A stretch of DNA of 57,538 bases from a bacterium TMED217 (GTDB taxonomy: Bacteria; Fidelibacterota; Marinisomatia; Marinisomatales; UBA1611): positions 1 to 57,538 of the forward strand of contig NHJO01000006.1 in assembly GCA_002169695.1 (NCBI GenBank). Reading direction: 5' to 3'. How positions within the stretch are numbered: the stretch's first letter is position 1; the number at the start of each line of letters is the position of its first letter. The notes under the pieces were generated by a model. That model did no database searches. It was not told the DNA's origin and was given only the letters and a program-made list of their open reading frames with translations. Positions 12,801 to 19,422 of this stretch are shown here, one piece after another. The position numbers and the translations under genes were made by a program.

Positions 12801-14709
12801 TTTAGTAGAAATTAATCCTCCTGCTGTTGACCCTACTACTGGACACGTAATATGGACACCAATTCAAGATTCAACATTGACTCTTACTGGACAGGATACA
12901 GTCATAGATCAATCTGGTGATTATTTATTTACATTTTTTGCTGAAGATGCATATGGTTTTAAAGATACAATCACTTATAGTGCTACGGTTAATGCTGTTA
13001 ATGATTCTCCAGCTGTAGCAATATTAGGAGAGGATCGAATAATTACTTGGCAAGAGGATAAGCCTGCGACAGAGGCAGTCCGTATTAATTTAAGTGATTA
13101 TGTTTACGATGTGGACAACGAAGACTCAGAGCTTTCATGGCAGATTGCTATACGGGATACATCTCAATTAGATGAAGATTTTCCATTAGCAAGTGTAGTT
13201 GTAGGTCCAGGAACGCCAAAATCTGTAGAAAACCAATTAATGAAAGATTACATGGGTTTTGATCCGTCTAAAGGACTGGATCTTGAGAGTTTAGCAAAAT
13301 CATCAGATATAATAACAGATAGATTCCATTCTATGGAAAATCCAGCTATTACGGTTGAGATAGATACGATTAATGATACTACGTATGCAATCTTTAATAG
13401 TCGTTCAAATTATTTTGGTTCTAATCATAGAGTTACTTTTACGGCTTATGACCCTGAAGGTGCGTGGTCTGAAGATATGATTATTGTAAATGTAATTCCA
13501 GAGAATGACCCGCCTGTAATGGCAGCGATAGATACTCTTGTTATTGATGAGAATGATTCAATTTGGATTGATTTTTCTCAATTCACAACTGACGTTGATG
13601 ATTCTACATTAACATTTACAATAGAAGGACTTTTAAATTCAGATTCTGTTACATTTAATGCTAGTCCATATCTATCCAATGGTGTTGGAGATACTGTCTT
13701 ATTTACTCCATTTGACCTATGGTCTGGGCATGCAAACTTTAGAGTAACTGCATCAGATGAAGATGCGCAAAGTTCACAGGTGTTTACTTTGAATGTTCTA
13801 CGTGTGCCTCGACCGAATATTGAGGTTTCGCTCGTTCAGAATAATGCGTTCTCAAGCTATGTACATATTATTATTGTTGATAAAGAACAAAAAACGAAGT
13901 TCTTACAACTTGAAGTTCAGAATCAACGAATTGATGTTGACACTGTTGCAGCTTATACCTATACAGGAGATTTTAGTTTTGGTATAGGAGGTGGGTATTC
14001 TTTTGATATTCTAGCGATTGCAGAAGTAGGTAAAACCATTTACACAAATACATTTAATCTTGCACCAGCTCGCGTGGCTAATCGCTGGTATGCAAGTAGT
14101 TCTGATGGGAAATTTAGTATCGTTGGTGAACCTGGTAGTGTTGATATGGATCAGAGTTTTCTAATTGTCGACAGCTCTTTGTTTATTACTAGTTTTACCG
14201 ATGAGGCGTCTTATGTATTAGGTGATGAGTCTTTTGTATTTAACAAACCAATTGAAGTGCAGTTTGGTAGTGCAAGAGAAGATCTCTCTATCTACCAAAG
14301 AGAGAATGGCGTAATTTGGAAAGAGTTGCCTTCAATTAATAAAAATGGGCAAGTATTTTCATTTACTGATAATACAGGTTATTTTAGATTGGGGCCAAAA
14401 ACTATTATTGTTCCAGAGCAGACAGATCTCCATCAGAATTATCCAAACCCATTTAATCCAACTACCACGATTAAATATGATATTGGGTTGTTAGATGGTC
14501 TAGAGCAACAGGTTAGTGTAAATGTTTATAATGTTATAGGCCAGCATGTGGCAATATTAGTAAATAATATTAGTCAAGTCGGGCAGTTTAATGTCAGGTG
14601 GGATGGTGTCGATAAGTATGGAAAAATGTCGCCTTCTGGAGTCTATTTCGTACAGTTAAAAACAAATTCGGGTATTGTTAAAAATAAAAAGATGATGTTT
14701 TTGAAATGA
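1..14709 (+). CDS. Giant Calx-beta/Ig-like repeat surface protein with T9SS-type C-terminal sorting domain (5' end outside window)
   Basis: The frame is open from base 1 to the TGA at 14707-14709, giving 4902 residues without the true start, so no signal peptide can be seen. Order of parts: 16 Calx-beta-like modules (1-7320), most ending in an acidic strand such as 'TINDDDD' or 'TISDNDLPP'; modules carrying a (Y/F)WNSxN motif (about 7321-9590, and again near 11.7 kb); Ig-like modules typified by 'IDTVLP' and 'DNTPPNI' linkers (9.6-11.6 kb); an Fn3-like module ('VSISWTPFEDP', about 12.2 kb); two cadherin-like modules ('NSAPIF', 'ENDPPVM', 12.6-13.8 kb); and a final sorting domain from 14428. 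Calx-beta and cadherin-like folds usually bind calcium, and the many Asp clusters fit this. The likely role is a secreted or surface-anchored adhesin or matrix protein; that is inference. Its stop overlaps the start of the next gene. The first 2.5 kb are clearly more GC-rich than the rest. Confidence 0.9.
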   Translation, partial: GDTESTVAENGSSITINVELSRATERSVTIPFTFTDYTTITPGARGADATGAYPIDFYYTGGGTGYSVGGSVTITGDGTTDDSGTRGTFDIIILADAIDEWDEKIIVNLGTITNGQKGTAEAHAVTITDVSNPPVIGFSSLLVDDGTAETDQAANDFNLNTIIGLSPRSGRNLQFTYKTEVGGTGATATGGQDYTIIDGTFTIAAGATAPAADMILDILDESIDEADKQTVKVTIAVAGADLDGNGVYDEVADLTTIGTDGDMVFTYTINDDDDVPNAYFKNVDAVDATETGSVEEGETKTITVALSAASERNIVLYYSDNGSGDATSGADYTAINDYTELTTITGNLGTTEVTFDVVTAEDDIDEGANDQSNDYQTIDIKLYSAAAISGDMATVSNALASSANAGEQAVVLYTLQISDDDDLPVVNFTDGSGAEEPTSVVSENGVKKTLNIELSRATERTVTIPFTFTDYTTITPGARGADATGDYPIDFYYTGSGTGYSVGGSAVVDGTSDNTLTKTSFDIFILADDIDEWDEKIIVNLGTLTNGQKGVTSSHTVTITDQSSPPTLNFSTVTVDNSTDEETQSTTDYNLKDILLLTQESGKDITFTYVTEKADNGHTATGGQDYTIINDKFTITAGNLSPTADLILDILDDAYDEVDKQTVVVDVAYDGADMDSDEVYDDTGNAAAVDGTLNFTYNINDDEPAPILIFSSSTYSVDENAANSDVVKIKFDETGTTLTEKTVTGLVTVKNTSVATNGSDITTISDNTSLVITDGVNGTAFPGLTITDDDRWEVAEDLVLEISVNGDGSGNATVDGTNDETTITIADDPADEPVIEFINAIGAQANAGTVNESDLSYNVRVGITNSKISEKQITIPYSINFSSSTARFDDDDDGTSTAYPADYVKWGSSSTTDYTTTALNYNTPNISASGTITILAGDANTTAAEQRTYFTVPINVDGIDENTEYLDFELGSLTNASKGSNSSFRLTIEDHASDAPVKYSFATASAGTQPLASGAENDSPTFMVVLLDPDDQTQLKESGKEITISWTIDLDGRNGDSNKDVAEALDFKLPDFGVNTTYTANLVFTPRTGSSTSAPTTLTIGTSDIDFDEADVTYESKEYFKLSLSNTDGNADIGSSDGATNEHYFGMTNIDSRPVIFLTDSDAGVSIYEKSSQGANTHDFQFEVLSTGTKKSELPIYAYFKVSSTASASDNDADISYAGTYEAGDLDYTYNSGPLDDNQLVVIDAPITATSTGSITLAAYDDVLYEQDEKLVLGMYTYNSAQSSAAGLLSESYATAEDLSNTDDIGFDEVEITIVKDPTDKPFVNFVNADGDEINTVTFREDTTGSKVTIRVKATTTSSDEMKIPYSVTLDYDNDEKTARLGEQDNTYPYDYWVANTSEPNFSITGDKSSNSVAADGWLVIPASTTTEINLEATFDITINNDKIYEFDEKIILTLGTTSNATLTNASLGTSTQLIITIENTGETAPVLTLKQALTPDESATITSSSAIVSSFSEEAVGGNEDDNDPHFDVKLVDASTGEETEAGMDLKYAYNTTSTTDATASSDYTATTAVGIITRGNSTSRFSIPILDDAIDEYDQVVKVAISKIGYDANGDDSAADAGAGDDSGALTDDISANLVHTFTILDDDDPPVVSFFVENGSNIISNVETQSVTEKSSGVDGTHTVIVKASSVSEKLMTISYSQLTSDSDCPSAGNCAESDHDFTALTDLAVTPFTIEIGEQTNTFTIATLDDDRDEWDQDIVLVLSIDDPDANATISSTEATGPPTYRLIIQDSDDEPFINFQSDLTTFETSKAVTEGNALTSNVYLSHLSEKTISIGYTIEATESEFGIFTATPSDGVGTVTYPEDHAGLSDGSELLTNNPPNNSTSGEQYLFEPLSILIEDDNIDEWDEKFKIVINAIDHVSNPTQNAQIGSDAPSLIVTISDNDDLEIVVFSTTSASDDENDITNVAGADPGGNSINLPIAIPKESGKDIVLKYSIDHTLNYPEAGDFYYDIDFPNNENTATKGIDYNFGSSVTKNTAGDSIVTIEAGQTIVYIPLTIVDDSFDEYDQNIRVSLSFANTSNWLDDASNVYYDSYGGTAGAEAELGGDYVYTFTITDNEPEPYVMFEADVAANETNSGVSSEIIAVNLVDAGGSAIQSEKTITATFALDTDKGESETDYTSASIDSDGIQSKYSDDFSLSNDVLTFNPKSYNYDSGTDLYIASDGDESKNIALDIYGDDLYEVDEYVNIELTEFTNSKNSELVSGDHSYVYTIQNDDGMPSVTWVNNNAIIPEGNPDSTNGGDYQNTDIKVALSAESGTDILVRFSEKSGGTAESGLDDNFDFYLGVDNTDLGVVGGKTVIIPAATSLQTEWTASVPIDVWDDEEVEQTLIADNENFFLQIDQYRDKGADDTWANGDDNSIDVISDNVFEVTISDNDLPPAAFTVQSVITKTTSTDSIVASHWDPVTPGYWNSYNSGLDVTVPIEDNDNLIGGTVRLMAKIDGFNYNYLTTPIKTLTSDDIGGDVVFQVSEEEFEGTLPNSPTNWFAEGNVVLISAAISDNDLNTTFGNASVTTITIDQTAPVISGYEVSSVIATGGTIVDDFWNSTNTGLDVSVTIKGDVNGDIDATVSNGSIRVLAGIGTNADVATYHQLGDPVSIRPNNNIVNGIVLSSILGGSVESQLEYEETKTMNLKAEVVDIAGNKAIINVSTDDKIYIDTVLPLLSRVESVNPDDGTANNGLFGIDSTINIKFTFSENITLTDGVASVVLDVVTAPEIEKVSLDNVSDITISYTVQPGDASSDLSLLGLRLPTGYLRDNAGNDMATIIDTVKAETGFSLKDLSEVEVDGFAPSDFQIDNLYVVAGINDTVNTDTSAISYWNSNSTHLVIPIFNDPSDFSTGVGDTSLIGGEVQIIGRVYDADNVTPGSWQNVGQPTVLVADVAQGGGSEPSGSWLLGTPNSYGDFNGKRLHFQLDASDVEAMTDFPDELLAIPIQNIKVDFAAIITDKAGNSKQGIPTVKTELIVDQVMPLDPTRGLAAGYGYNIEENNFIAKDNYQQIVADTVIGEGFSRTGYYNSTNTGITFHAWISFDDDNASITIDRDASLTDGGTVQVQMSSSSDAASGVWYSIGSKTQITPTDLNESPVGFVEINVSDVEIRAVAEVFIEDATIYFRNIVTDRAGNVTIQSAVSSKNIIIDTKSHDYVNLTYSRKYVNGSHSPTVTATFDPDDLPYSTPKLSAYYKENSGSDPVNILMSSGSNDYTFTYTLDVPGSNDINPPDSQYDSLATIIIDATDIAGNPVLVSSLVDSAYLVIDNTPPNILFKYKNIDNSLATYSNAGKADDVIRVSVFPDEPMYNSDDPNTDNEVVKPSLNVDPWKWSTIQTNIKTGADLSYSEDADTAYFDLTLPGLSELSTDFSEYDDFLLMTIIGTDWAENPVGSYISDIPGIDSSNILFKLDNVDPVFSNFNINEGDFTNSAQLGWRNVEDLSSGWINFEPVDANAVPEVLTEGDSIDFSGTELNRGIKSIGNIVNQVTLENALADSNKYDVTFHGVDLVGNVNEITIPSVTYDTKIPTGKIFYETTYITSLTPKTGTKVDVTFNELQDELNPPVIKFFFAASVPQTETTANWDNDIDTLSNLETLTYVMTKDESEPLKWSATIREIEVPENDQALGLFYDEYVWAKIISSNDLAGNQFDSLEHGSDFENFLFLDNTLPTATITYQNISNPDLTIYDPTNEDESYCCYAIDGDTVLIKVEMNEEIKNAQNDKPKLNLIYNINGNLDHGFEDVTGDSINGIERVANPNDVIFDSTIQVFHFEYIIEDGTNNHGVLSVELDARDRTGTPVATYANSLQKPGGVESRYALEIDNIHPWGYPSAPVFSEARDTITFATGQFTTSGFRVIENWINSKTDKIYLEVPFQNQDSDLSLYGKESGWGPQGKIDMQVRNIDRNPTVWRTMGAEDIIETGFQTYGDYLSKRTISRPIEDLIPADMLNVGDSAFNRLQFRAKITDVNGNSTNGMPSDMFSFNDVTNLFEIDSLNTDTVFYDIAAPEIGIYNAGNFNGVVGSQVISTDTVSISWTPFEDPGATAASGTDLYEMQVFVYEPTWTGGTLADTLDALDSLFTVDMDQDGQNDLGHWYKVYKEQAPSFEVPLVLNSLDSIVTDSVSNIDIEYVYNDTLKHEQYYIIAVRAFDVAGNASDTIYTNAIQRYNSAPIFIESITDLILYEDIAWDYDTVKVSDLDLAVLQSDSFSYSIETNKIVTNGSGGNDTNLVEINPPAVDPTTGHVIWTPIQDSTLTLTGQDTVIDQSGDYLFTFFAEDAYGFKDTITYSATVNAVNDSPAVAILGEDRIITWQEDKPATEAVRINLSDYVYDVDNEDSELSWQIAIRDTSQLDEDFPLASVVVGPGTPKSVENQLMKDYMGFDPSKGLDLESLAKSSDIITDRFHSMENPAITVEIDTINDTTYAIFNSRSNYFGSNHRVTFTAYDPEGAWSEDMIIVNVIPENDPPVMAAIDTLVIDENDSIWIDFSQFTTDVDDSTLTFTIEGLLNSDSVTFNASPYLSNGVGDTVLFTPFDLWSGHANFRVTASDEDAQSSQVFTLNVLRVPRPNIEVSLVQNNAFSSYVHIIIVDKEQKTKFLQLEVQNQRIDVDTVAAYTYTGDFSFGIGGGYSFDILAIAEVGKTIYTNTFNLAPARVANRWYASSSDGKFSIVGEPGSVDMDQSFLIVDSSLFITSFTDEASYVLGDESFVFNKPIEVQFGSAREDLSIYQRENGVIWKELPSINKNGQVFSFTDNTGYFRLGPKTIIVPEQTDLHQNYPNPFNPTTTIKYDIGLLDGLEQQVSVNVYNVIGQHVAILVNNISQVGQFNVRWDGVDKYGKMSPSGVYFVQLKTNSGIVKNKKMMFLK
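1273..2118 (+). repeat. Copy 2 of the A-B module duplication (partner 1-828)
   Basis: This is the second copy of the A-B cassette, with the intervening C1 module at 829-1272. The A part is near-identical in protein over the IPFTFTDYTTITPGARGAD stretch. The B part is more diverged but keeps GGQDYTII and the DKQTV strand. Confidence 0.8.
14428..14706 (+). other. C-terminal sorting / FlgD-Ig-like domain of the giant protein
   Basis: The last 93 residues begin LHQNYPNPFNPTTTIKYDI, continue with a 'VNVYNVIGQHV' strand and a 'WDGVDKYGKMSPSGVYF' hairpin, and end in 'NKKMMFLK'. This is the classic layout of the type A sorting domain recognised by type IX secretion in Bacteroidota; related domains in Marinimicrobia, Ignavibacteria and Fibrobacteres are annotated as FlgD-Ig-like. 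It indicates export across the outer membrane, with possible removal of the domain at the surface. No T9SS core genes are in the window. Confidence 0.85.
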
Positions 14710-15383
14710 TGAATATCAATATTAAAAAAATGGCTAAAATTTTCTGGTTGGGTTCTTTTATTATTTTTTGCATTAATTGTAGACAGCCTGTAGTGCCTAC
14801 AGAAGAGGATTTAGCAGGATATGGCTGGACATTGTACAAGACGGGTGAATATACAGAAGCAAGAGAATGGTTTTATGATGCAGTCTCTAAAGATTCTTCT
14901 TATGCTGATGGGTTTAATGGTATTGGGTGGTGTTTTGGAAAACTAAGGCAAGCTGATTCAGCGGCAGTTTATTTTCACATCAGTCAAACAAAGACCTATG
15001 ATCCATATGATACACCAGATTTAGATCTTGATCTATATGCAGGACTGACATTCTCGTATAGCGGAATGCATAATGATTCATTGGTCCGTACATATGCTAG
15101 TTATGTATTAGTTGAAAGGCCTGAGCTTGGTCCTTGGTATTTTAGTCATGATAACAATATTAATCATCTTGATGTGCGCCTAGAATTAGCATTAGCTGAA
15201 TTCAATATGGGTTATTTTTCTTCTTGTAGAGATAACCTGCAGTCGATATACAATGATTCTTATTATCAGAGTTTTCCTTCAAATATTGTTAAGTCCCTTA
15301 CAATGAATTTAGATACAGTTTTAGGAAGAGCAGAGTTAGCTCAAGTATTACAGTCTCTGCAGCAGGCCCTGAAAAATATTTAG
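14706..15383 (+). CDS. Probable lipoprotein with TPR-like helical repeats
   Basis: This 225-residue protein starts in an ATGA overlap with the stop of the giant surface protein gene, so the two are probably translationally coupled. The N-terminus has a Lys-rich start, a hydrophobic stretch (IFWLGSFIIF) and a cysteine at 'FCINC', which resembles a lipoprotein signal although Asn precedes the Cys. Residues about 37-90 look like two TPR hairpins ('GWTLYKTGEYTEA', 'GIGWCFGKLRQADSA'). TPR lipoproteins usually act as periplasmic or outer-membrane scaffolds. I do not recognise the specific family. Coupling suggests a role in assembly or anchoring of the giant protein, which is inference. Confidence 0.7.
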   Translation: MMNINIKKMAKIFWLGSFIIFCINCRQPVVPTEEDLAGYGWTLYKTGEYTEAREWFYDAVSKDSSYADGFNGIGWCFGKLRQADSAAVYFHISQTKTYDPYDTPDLDLDLYAGLTFSYSGMHNDSLVRTYASYVLVERPELGPWYFSHDNNINHLDVRLELALAEFNMGYFSSCRDNLQSIYNDSYYQSFPSNIVKSLTMNLDTVLGRAELAQVLQSLQQALKNI

Positions 15384-15400
15384 TTATTTCCAATAATTTC

Positions 15401-15874
15401 ATGTCTGATAATTTTCCTTTAAAAGATGATTCTTTTTGGATGGCAGAAGCATTTAAATTAGCTGAAAAAGCGTTTACAGAAGATGAGGTGCCGGTTGGGG
15501 CTATAGTTGTATGTCATGATAGAATTATAGGAAAAGGATATAATCAATGTGAATCGCTTAATGATGCTACTGCGCATGCTGAGATATTAGCAATCACAGC
15601 AGCCTCTAATACTTTAGACAATTGGAGGCTAGACCAGTGTATAATGTTTGTTACTAAAGAGCCATGTGTAATGTGTGCTGGTGCAATAAATAATGCCAGA
15701 GTAAATAGGGTTGTTTTTGGTGCATATGATGGGGACAAAGGTGCTTGTGATTCTCTTTATCAAATTTGTGGTGATAAAAGACTGGGCTCAAACACCATTG
15801 TTCAAGGTGGTATTATGGAAGATAAATGTGTATCAATAATAAAAGAATTTTTTTCATTGAAAAGAGATAGTTAA
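15401..15874 (+). CDS. tadA: tRNA-specific adenosine deaminase (A34 to inosine)
   Basis: This 157-residue cytidine/deoxycytidylate-deaminase fold protein carries the zinc site HAE at 59-61 (proton-shuttle Glu61) and PCVMC at 88-92. The N-terminal 'FWMAEAFKLAEKAF' and 'DEVPVGAIVV' segments are typical of TadA, which deaminates the wobble adenosine of tRNA-Arg(ACG). Length is normal. No strong Shine-Dalgarno is seen before the ATG, and the start was chosen because the N-terminus aligns with the family. A guanine deaminase is less likely given the TadA-type core. Confidence 0.93.
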   Translation: MSDNFPLKDDSFWMAEAFKLAEKAFTEDEVPVGAIVVCHDRIIGKGYNQCESLNDATAHAEILAITAASNTLDNWRLDQCIMFVTKEPCVMCAGAINNARVNRVVFGAYDGDKGACDSLYQICGDKRLGSNTIVQGGIMEDKCVSIIKEFFSLKRDS

Positions 15875-15940
15875 TATTCGCTTTCCCAAAATCATTCAAT
15901 TTTCAATATTCATAAAAAATTTATTTATAAAGAGGAAGAG

Positions 15941-18820
15941 ATGAAAAATATAATTATTATTATTTTAACATTATTTATTTTTAACTGTGAAAAGCCAGAT
16001 CCACTAGAGGTAGAAACATATAAACTTAATAACGGTTTAACTGTCATCCTTAATGAAGATCATAATGAAACAAAAGTTTTTGGCGCAGTTATTGTTGATG
16101 GAGGTGGGAAGCGTGATCCAAGCGATGCCACAGGTATTGCACATTATTTGGAGCATTTATTGTTTAAAGGTACTACTGAGATGGGCACAATTGATTATGA
16201 GTCTGAGAAAATATTTTTAGATAGTATTGAAGTTTTATATGATAAACTAGGTTCAACAAAGAATGAACAAAAAAGATATACTATTCAAAAAGATATTAAT
16301 AGATTGAGTGTTAAAGCTGCTGAGTATGCAATCCCAAATGAATTTGATAGGCTTATCCAAGGAATGGGCGGGACTGGTATGAATGCTGATACCTGGAATG
16401 ATTTTGTTCGTTATTATAATTCATTTCCAAGTAATGAAATAGAAAAATGGTTAGAGGTTTATAGCCATAGATTTATTAATCCTATTTTTCGTTTATTTCA
16501 AGCAGAATTGGAAATAGTTTACGAGGAAAAAAACAGAGCGATGGATAATCCATTTAGGATATTTTATAATACTTTTAATAAAAGCTTTTTTAAAAAACAT
16601 CCTTATGGGCAGCAAACTATCCTTGGTTCAGTAGAACATTTAAAAAACCCCTCTTTGACAAAGATGAAGCAAAATTTTAATGAATTTTATGTTCCAAATA
16701 ATATGTATTTAATACTAACTGGAGATTTTGAAAAAAATAAAGTAAAGGGCATAATCAAAAGGAAATTTGGAAGGTTAAAGAAAGGGAATGCAATTGAGCC
16801 ATTAAATATCCAAGAAGATCAATTTCCTGGAAGGGAAGTTGTTGATATAAGTATAACTCCATATAGAATTGCTAGGATGGGCTACAGAACAGTCAAGCCG
16901 AATCATCCTGATGCGCTTGCATTGGAGGTTTTAGCAAATATTTTTAATAATTCATCTAAAACAGGCTTGATTGATAAGCTTAACACTGAAAATAAAATAT
17001 TAAGTGCAACTGGGTATAGTGGAATTGGGGGTAAAGACCATGGCGGTTTTGGTTTTGGTTTTATTCCAAAAGATGATTTACAAACTTTTGACCAAGGTGA
17101 ATCTTTAATGCTAGGTGCTATAAATGATGTAAAAAATGGGAGATTTGATGAAGGTGCTTTAGAATCCATCAAATTAAATATGAAAATGAGTCATGAAAGA
17201 AGCATGGAAGGTTCTAGTGGTAGACTATGGAAAATAATGCAAATTATATCAAAAAATCTATCTTGGGAGGAAATTAAATCTTACCCACAAAGGATTGATA
17301 ATATTAGCAAAGATAAAATTGTTGAAGTTGCAAATAGATATTTAAATGACAATTATTTAATTGTTAGGTCTGATAAAGGTGATCCTGAAAAAATTAAATT
17401 AGATAAACCTCCATTTGATCCTGTTGCACCAAAAAACACCGAACAAAAATCAGATTATGCTAAGTCAATAGATAATATAAAATCAAGTAAGATAAAGCCC
17501 CGGTTTGTTGATTTTTCAAAAGATGTGACCTTCGAAGACATCAGAGAAAATATTCATTTTTATCATGTTGAAAATCCAGTTAACTCAATTTTTACGATGA
17601 ATATACAATTTGGTTTAGGTACAGTCGAGAGCTCTGGACTCGAACAGGCATCACAGTTCATTTCTTTAATTGGTACTAAAAATAGAACATTTGATCAGTT
17701 TAAGGATGAATTACAAAAAATCGGTTCGAAGATAGAAACTTATTCCAATAATAATTATTTTGGTTTTATCGTAAGTGGTTTTGATAATTATTTAAATCAA
17801 ACACTTAGTTTGTTAAATGAATTTATGCAAGAGATGCATGTTCGAGAAGATGATGTTAGTAAATTAGAAAAAATTATTGAAGGAAGTAAAATTAGTAGAG
17901 ATAGAGAGAAAAATGACCCAACTACAGCAGGTAGAGCTCTAAGAGAATATGCAATGTATGGAAAAAAATCATCGTATTTAAGACGTCCAACATTGGCTGA
18001 GGTAAAAGCGATGACTCCTGATTTTTTACTAGATCAGGTTAAAAATGCTATGCAATATGAAGTAGACATATTTTACACTGGCACAATAGGTAAAGAGGAA
18101 GTAATCAATCAAATAAATAAAGAATTGAATATTTCAAATAACCTTATAGCATCCAATTCACCCATAAATATTGACTATAAAAGACATACTAGAAATAAGG
18201 TTTTTATAATTGATGATTCAAAAGCAGTACAAAGTCAGATATATTTTATTGCTGAGGGTAAAGTATTAGATGAGAAACAAAGAAATATCGCCTCTGTATT
18301 TAATAATTATTTTGGAAGAGGAATGGGTAGTATCATTTTTCAAGAAATTAGAGAATTTAGATCTCTAGCTTATTCAGCATATGGTTCATATATAAATAGG
18401 TCAGATGTTAATATGGCTGGATATTATTTTGGTTATATTGGTACCCAGGTTGATAAAACAATGGAGGCAATTAAAACATATCTTGACCTATTTAATAACC
18501 TTCCAATTAAAGAAAATAGAATGAGCTCTATTAAATTAGGTTTAACCCAATCTATTAATTCAAGAAAGCCTAACTGGAGAGGGAAGGGGGGATATGTAGC
18601 AAATCTAATAAAACGAGGTTATGATGATGATCCAAATAAAATTTCTTATCAAGTTTATAATGAAGCTGAGTTTAATGATATAATTGAATTCCATAAAAAT
18701 AATATAAAAAAAAATCCAATAGTAATTACTATTCTAACAGATAAATCAAAAATAAATATTGATAAAATATTAGATTATGGCGAGCTGATTGAATTAAAGA
18801 AAGAAAATATTTTTAATTAG
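15941..18820 (+). CDS. M16 family zinc metallopeptidase, fused two-half form, probable lipoprotein
   Basis: The protein has 959 residues. The inverted zinc motif HxxEH is at 68-72 (HYLEH) and the distal glutamate region 'EIVYEEKNR' lies at 191-199, beyond a helical insertion. A second M16-like half follows and contains the conserved 'REFRSLAYSAYGSY' segment that helps close the clamshell. Both halves are in one chain, as in pitrilysin-type enzymes or fused PqqL-like proteases. The N-terminus is a short hydrophobic signal ending in 'FIFNC', so it is probably a periplasmic lipoprotein. A good Shine-Dalgarno (AAGAGGAAG, 15930-15938) precedes the ATG. The likely role is degradation of periplasmic peptides; the substrate is unknown. 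Confidence 0.9.
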   Translation: MKNIIIIILTLFIFNCEKPDPLEVETYKLNNGLTVILNEDHNETKVFGAVIVDGGGKRDPSDATGIAHYLEHLLFKGTTEMGTIDYESEKIFLDSIEVLYDKLGSTKNEQKRYTIQKDINRLSVKAAEYAIPNEFDRLIQGMGGTGMNADTWNDFVRYYNSFPSNEIEKWLEVYSHRFINPIFRLFQAELEIVYEEKNRAMDNPFRIFYNTFNKSFFKKHPYGQQTILGSVEHLKNPSLTKMKQNFNEFYVPNNMYLILTGDFEKNKVKGIIKRKFGRLKKGNAIEPLNIQEDQFPGREVVDISITPYRIARMGYRTVKPNHPDALALEVLANIFNNSSKTGLIDKLNTENKILSATGYSGIGGKDHGGFGFGFIPKDDLQTFDQGESLMLGAINDVKNGRFDEGALESIKLNMKMSHERSMEGSSGRLWKIMQIISKNLSWEEIKSYPQRIDNISKDKIVEVANRYLNDNYLIVRSDKGDPEKIKLDKPPFDPVAPKNTEQKSDYAKSIDNIKSSKIKPRFVDFSKDVTFEDIRENIHFYHVENPVNSIFTMNIQFGLGTVESSGLEQASQFISLIGTKNRTFDQFKDELQKIGSKIETYSNNNYFGFIVSGFDNYLNQTLSLLNEFMQEMHVREDDVSKLEKIIEGSKISRDREKNDPTTAGRALREYAMYGKKSSYLRRPTLAEVKAMTPDFLLDQVKNAMQYEVDIFYTGTIGKEEVINQINKELNISNNLIASNSPINIDYKRHTRNKVFIIDDSKAVQSQIYFIAEGKVLDEKQRNIASVFNNYFGRGMGSIIFQEIREFRSLAYSAYGSYINRSDVNMAGYYFGYIGTQVDKTMEAIKTYLDLFNNLPIKENRMSSIKLGLTQSINSRKPNWRGKGGYVANLIKRGYDDDPNKISYQVYNEAEFNDIIEFHKNNIKKNPIVITILTDKSKINIDKILDYGELIELKKENIFN

Positions 18821-18856
18821 ATTTTTTCTTTTTTATAAAGAATAGAATTGTATAGC

Positions 18857-19303
18857 ATGGTAGATGAAATTGATCTAAAGATTTTAAATTTTTTACAAAA
18901 TGATGGTAGAGAAACGGCGAGTAATATTGCAAAAAAATTAGAGTTAACTGTACCAACTATTACTGATAGGATTAAAAAATTACGACAATCATCAGTTATA
19001 AAGGGCTTCCAAGCAGTTATTGATTCTAAGTCTGTTTCGCTTGATGTTTCTGCTGTTATAACTATTATATCTTCTTCATCAAATAATCATCAAATTGTAA
19101 TTGAAAAAGCAGTCGAATGTCCTGAGGTAGTACAGTGCTTTTCTACAACAGGTATGGGCTCGTTGTTATTATGGGTATCAACAAAAAATTCAAAGTCTCT
19201 TGAAGAATTGTTAAGAAAAATTCAGAGTTGGCCAGATGTTACGAGGACAGAGACACAAATTATCTTATCTTCTTATAAAAATCTTTTAAAACTTCCTTTA
19301 TAA
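18857..19303 (+). CDS. Lrp/AsnC family transcriptional regulator (copy 1)
   Basis: An N-terminal winged helix-turn-helix ('DLKILNFLQNDGRETASNIA', then 'LTVPTITDRIKKL') is followed by a C-terminal RAM/ligand-binding fold ending 'TRTETQIILSSYKNL'. I place the start at ATG 18857 (MVDEIDLKIL) and not the upstream TTG at 18848, because this matches the start of the paralogue downstream (MKIDNTDKKIL). Lrp-family proteins sense amino acids and regulate nitrogen metabolism. The neighbouring glutamine synthetase gene is a natural target, which is inference from position. About half the residues match the second copy. Confidence 0.88.
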   Translation: MVDEIDLKILNFLQNDGRETASNIAKKLELTVPTITDRIKKLRQSSVIKGFQAVIDSKSVSLDVSAVITIISSSSNNHQIVIEKAVECPEVVQCFSTTGMGSLLLWVSTKNSKSLEELLRKIQSWPDVTRTETQIILSSYKNLLKLPL

Positions 19304-19422
19304 AGTAATATTATTTTTAATTTTTATTAATTAAGAAAATTTATATAATTAGTTAATAAAATATGGTAATATATAATTATATTTAATAATATTAAGTATA
19401 TAAAGTTATATATTAATTGTAA
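19304..19422. promoter_or_regulatory. AT-rich intergenic region between the two Lrp-type genes, candidate promoter/operator
   Basis: These 119 bases are almost entirely A and T. They include a perfect 12-bp palindrome ATATAATTATAT at 19371-19382 and several TATAAT-like hexamers. Given the composition, palindromes and promoter-like hexamers are expected by chance. The case rests mainly on position: it is the only sizeable gap between two regulator genes that would be expected to autoregulate. Confidence 0.3.
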
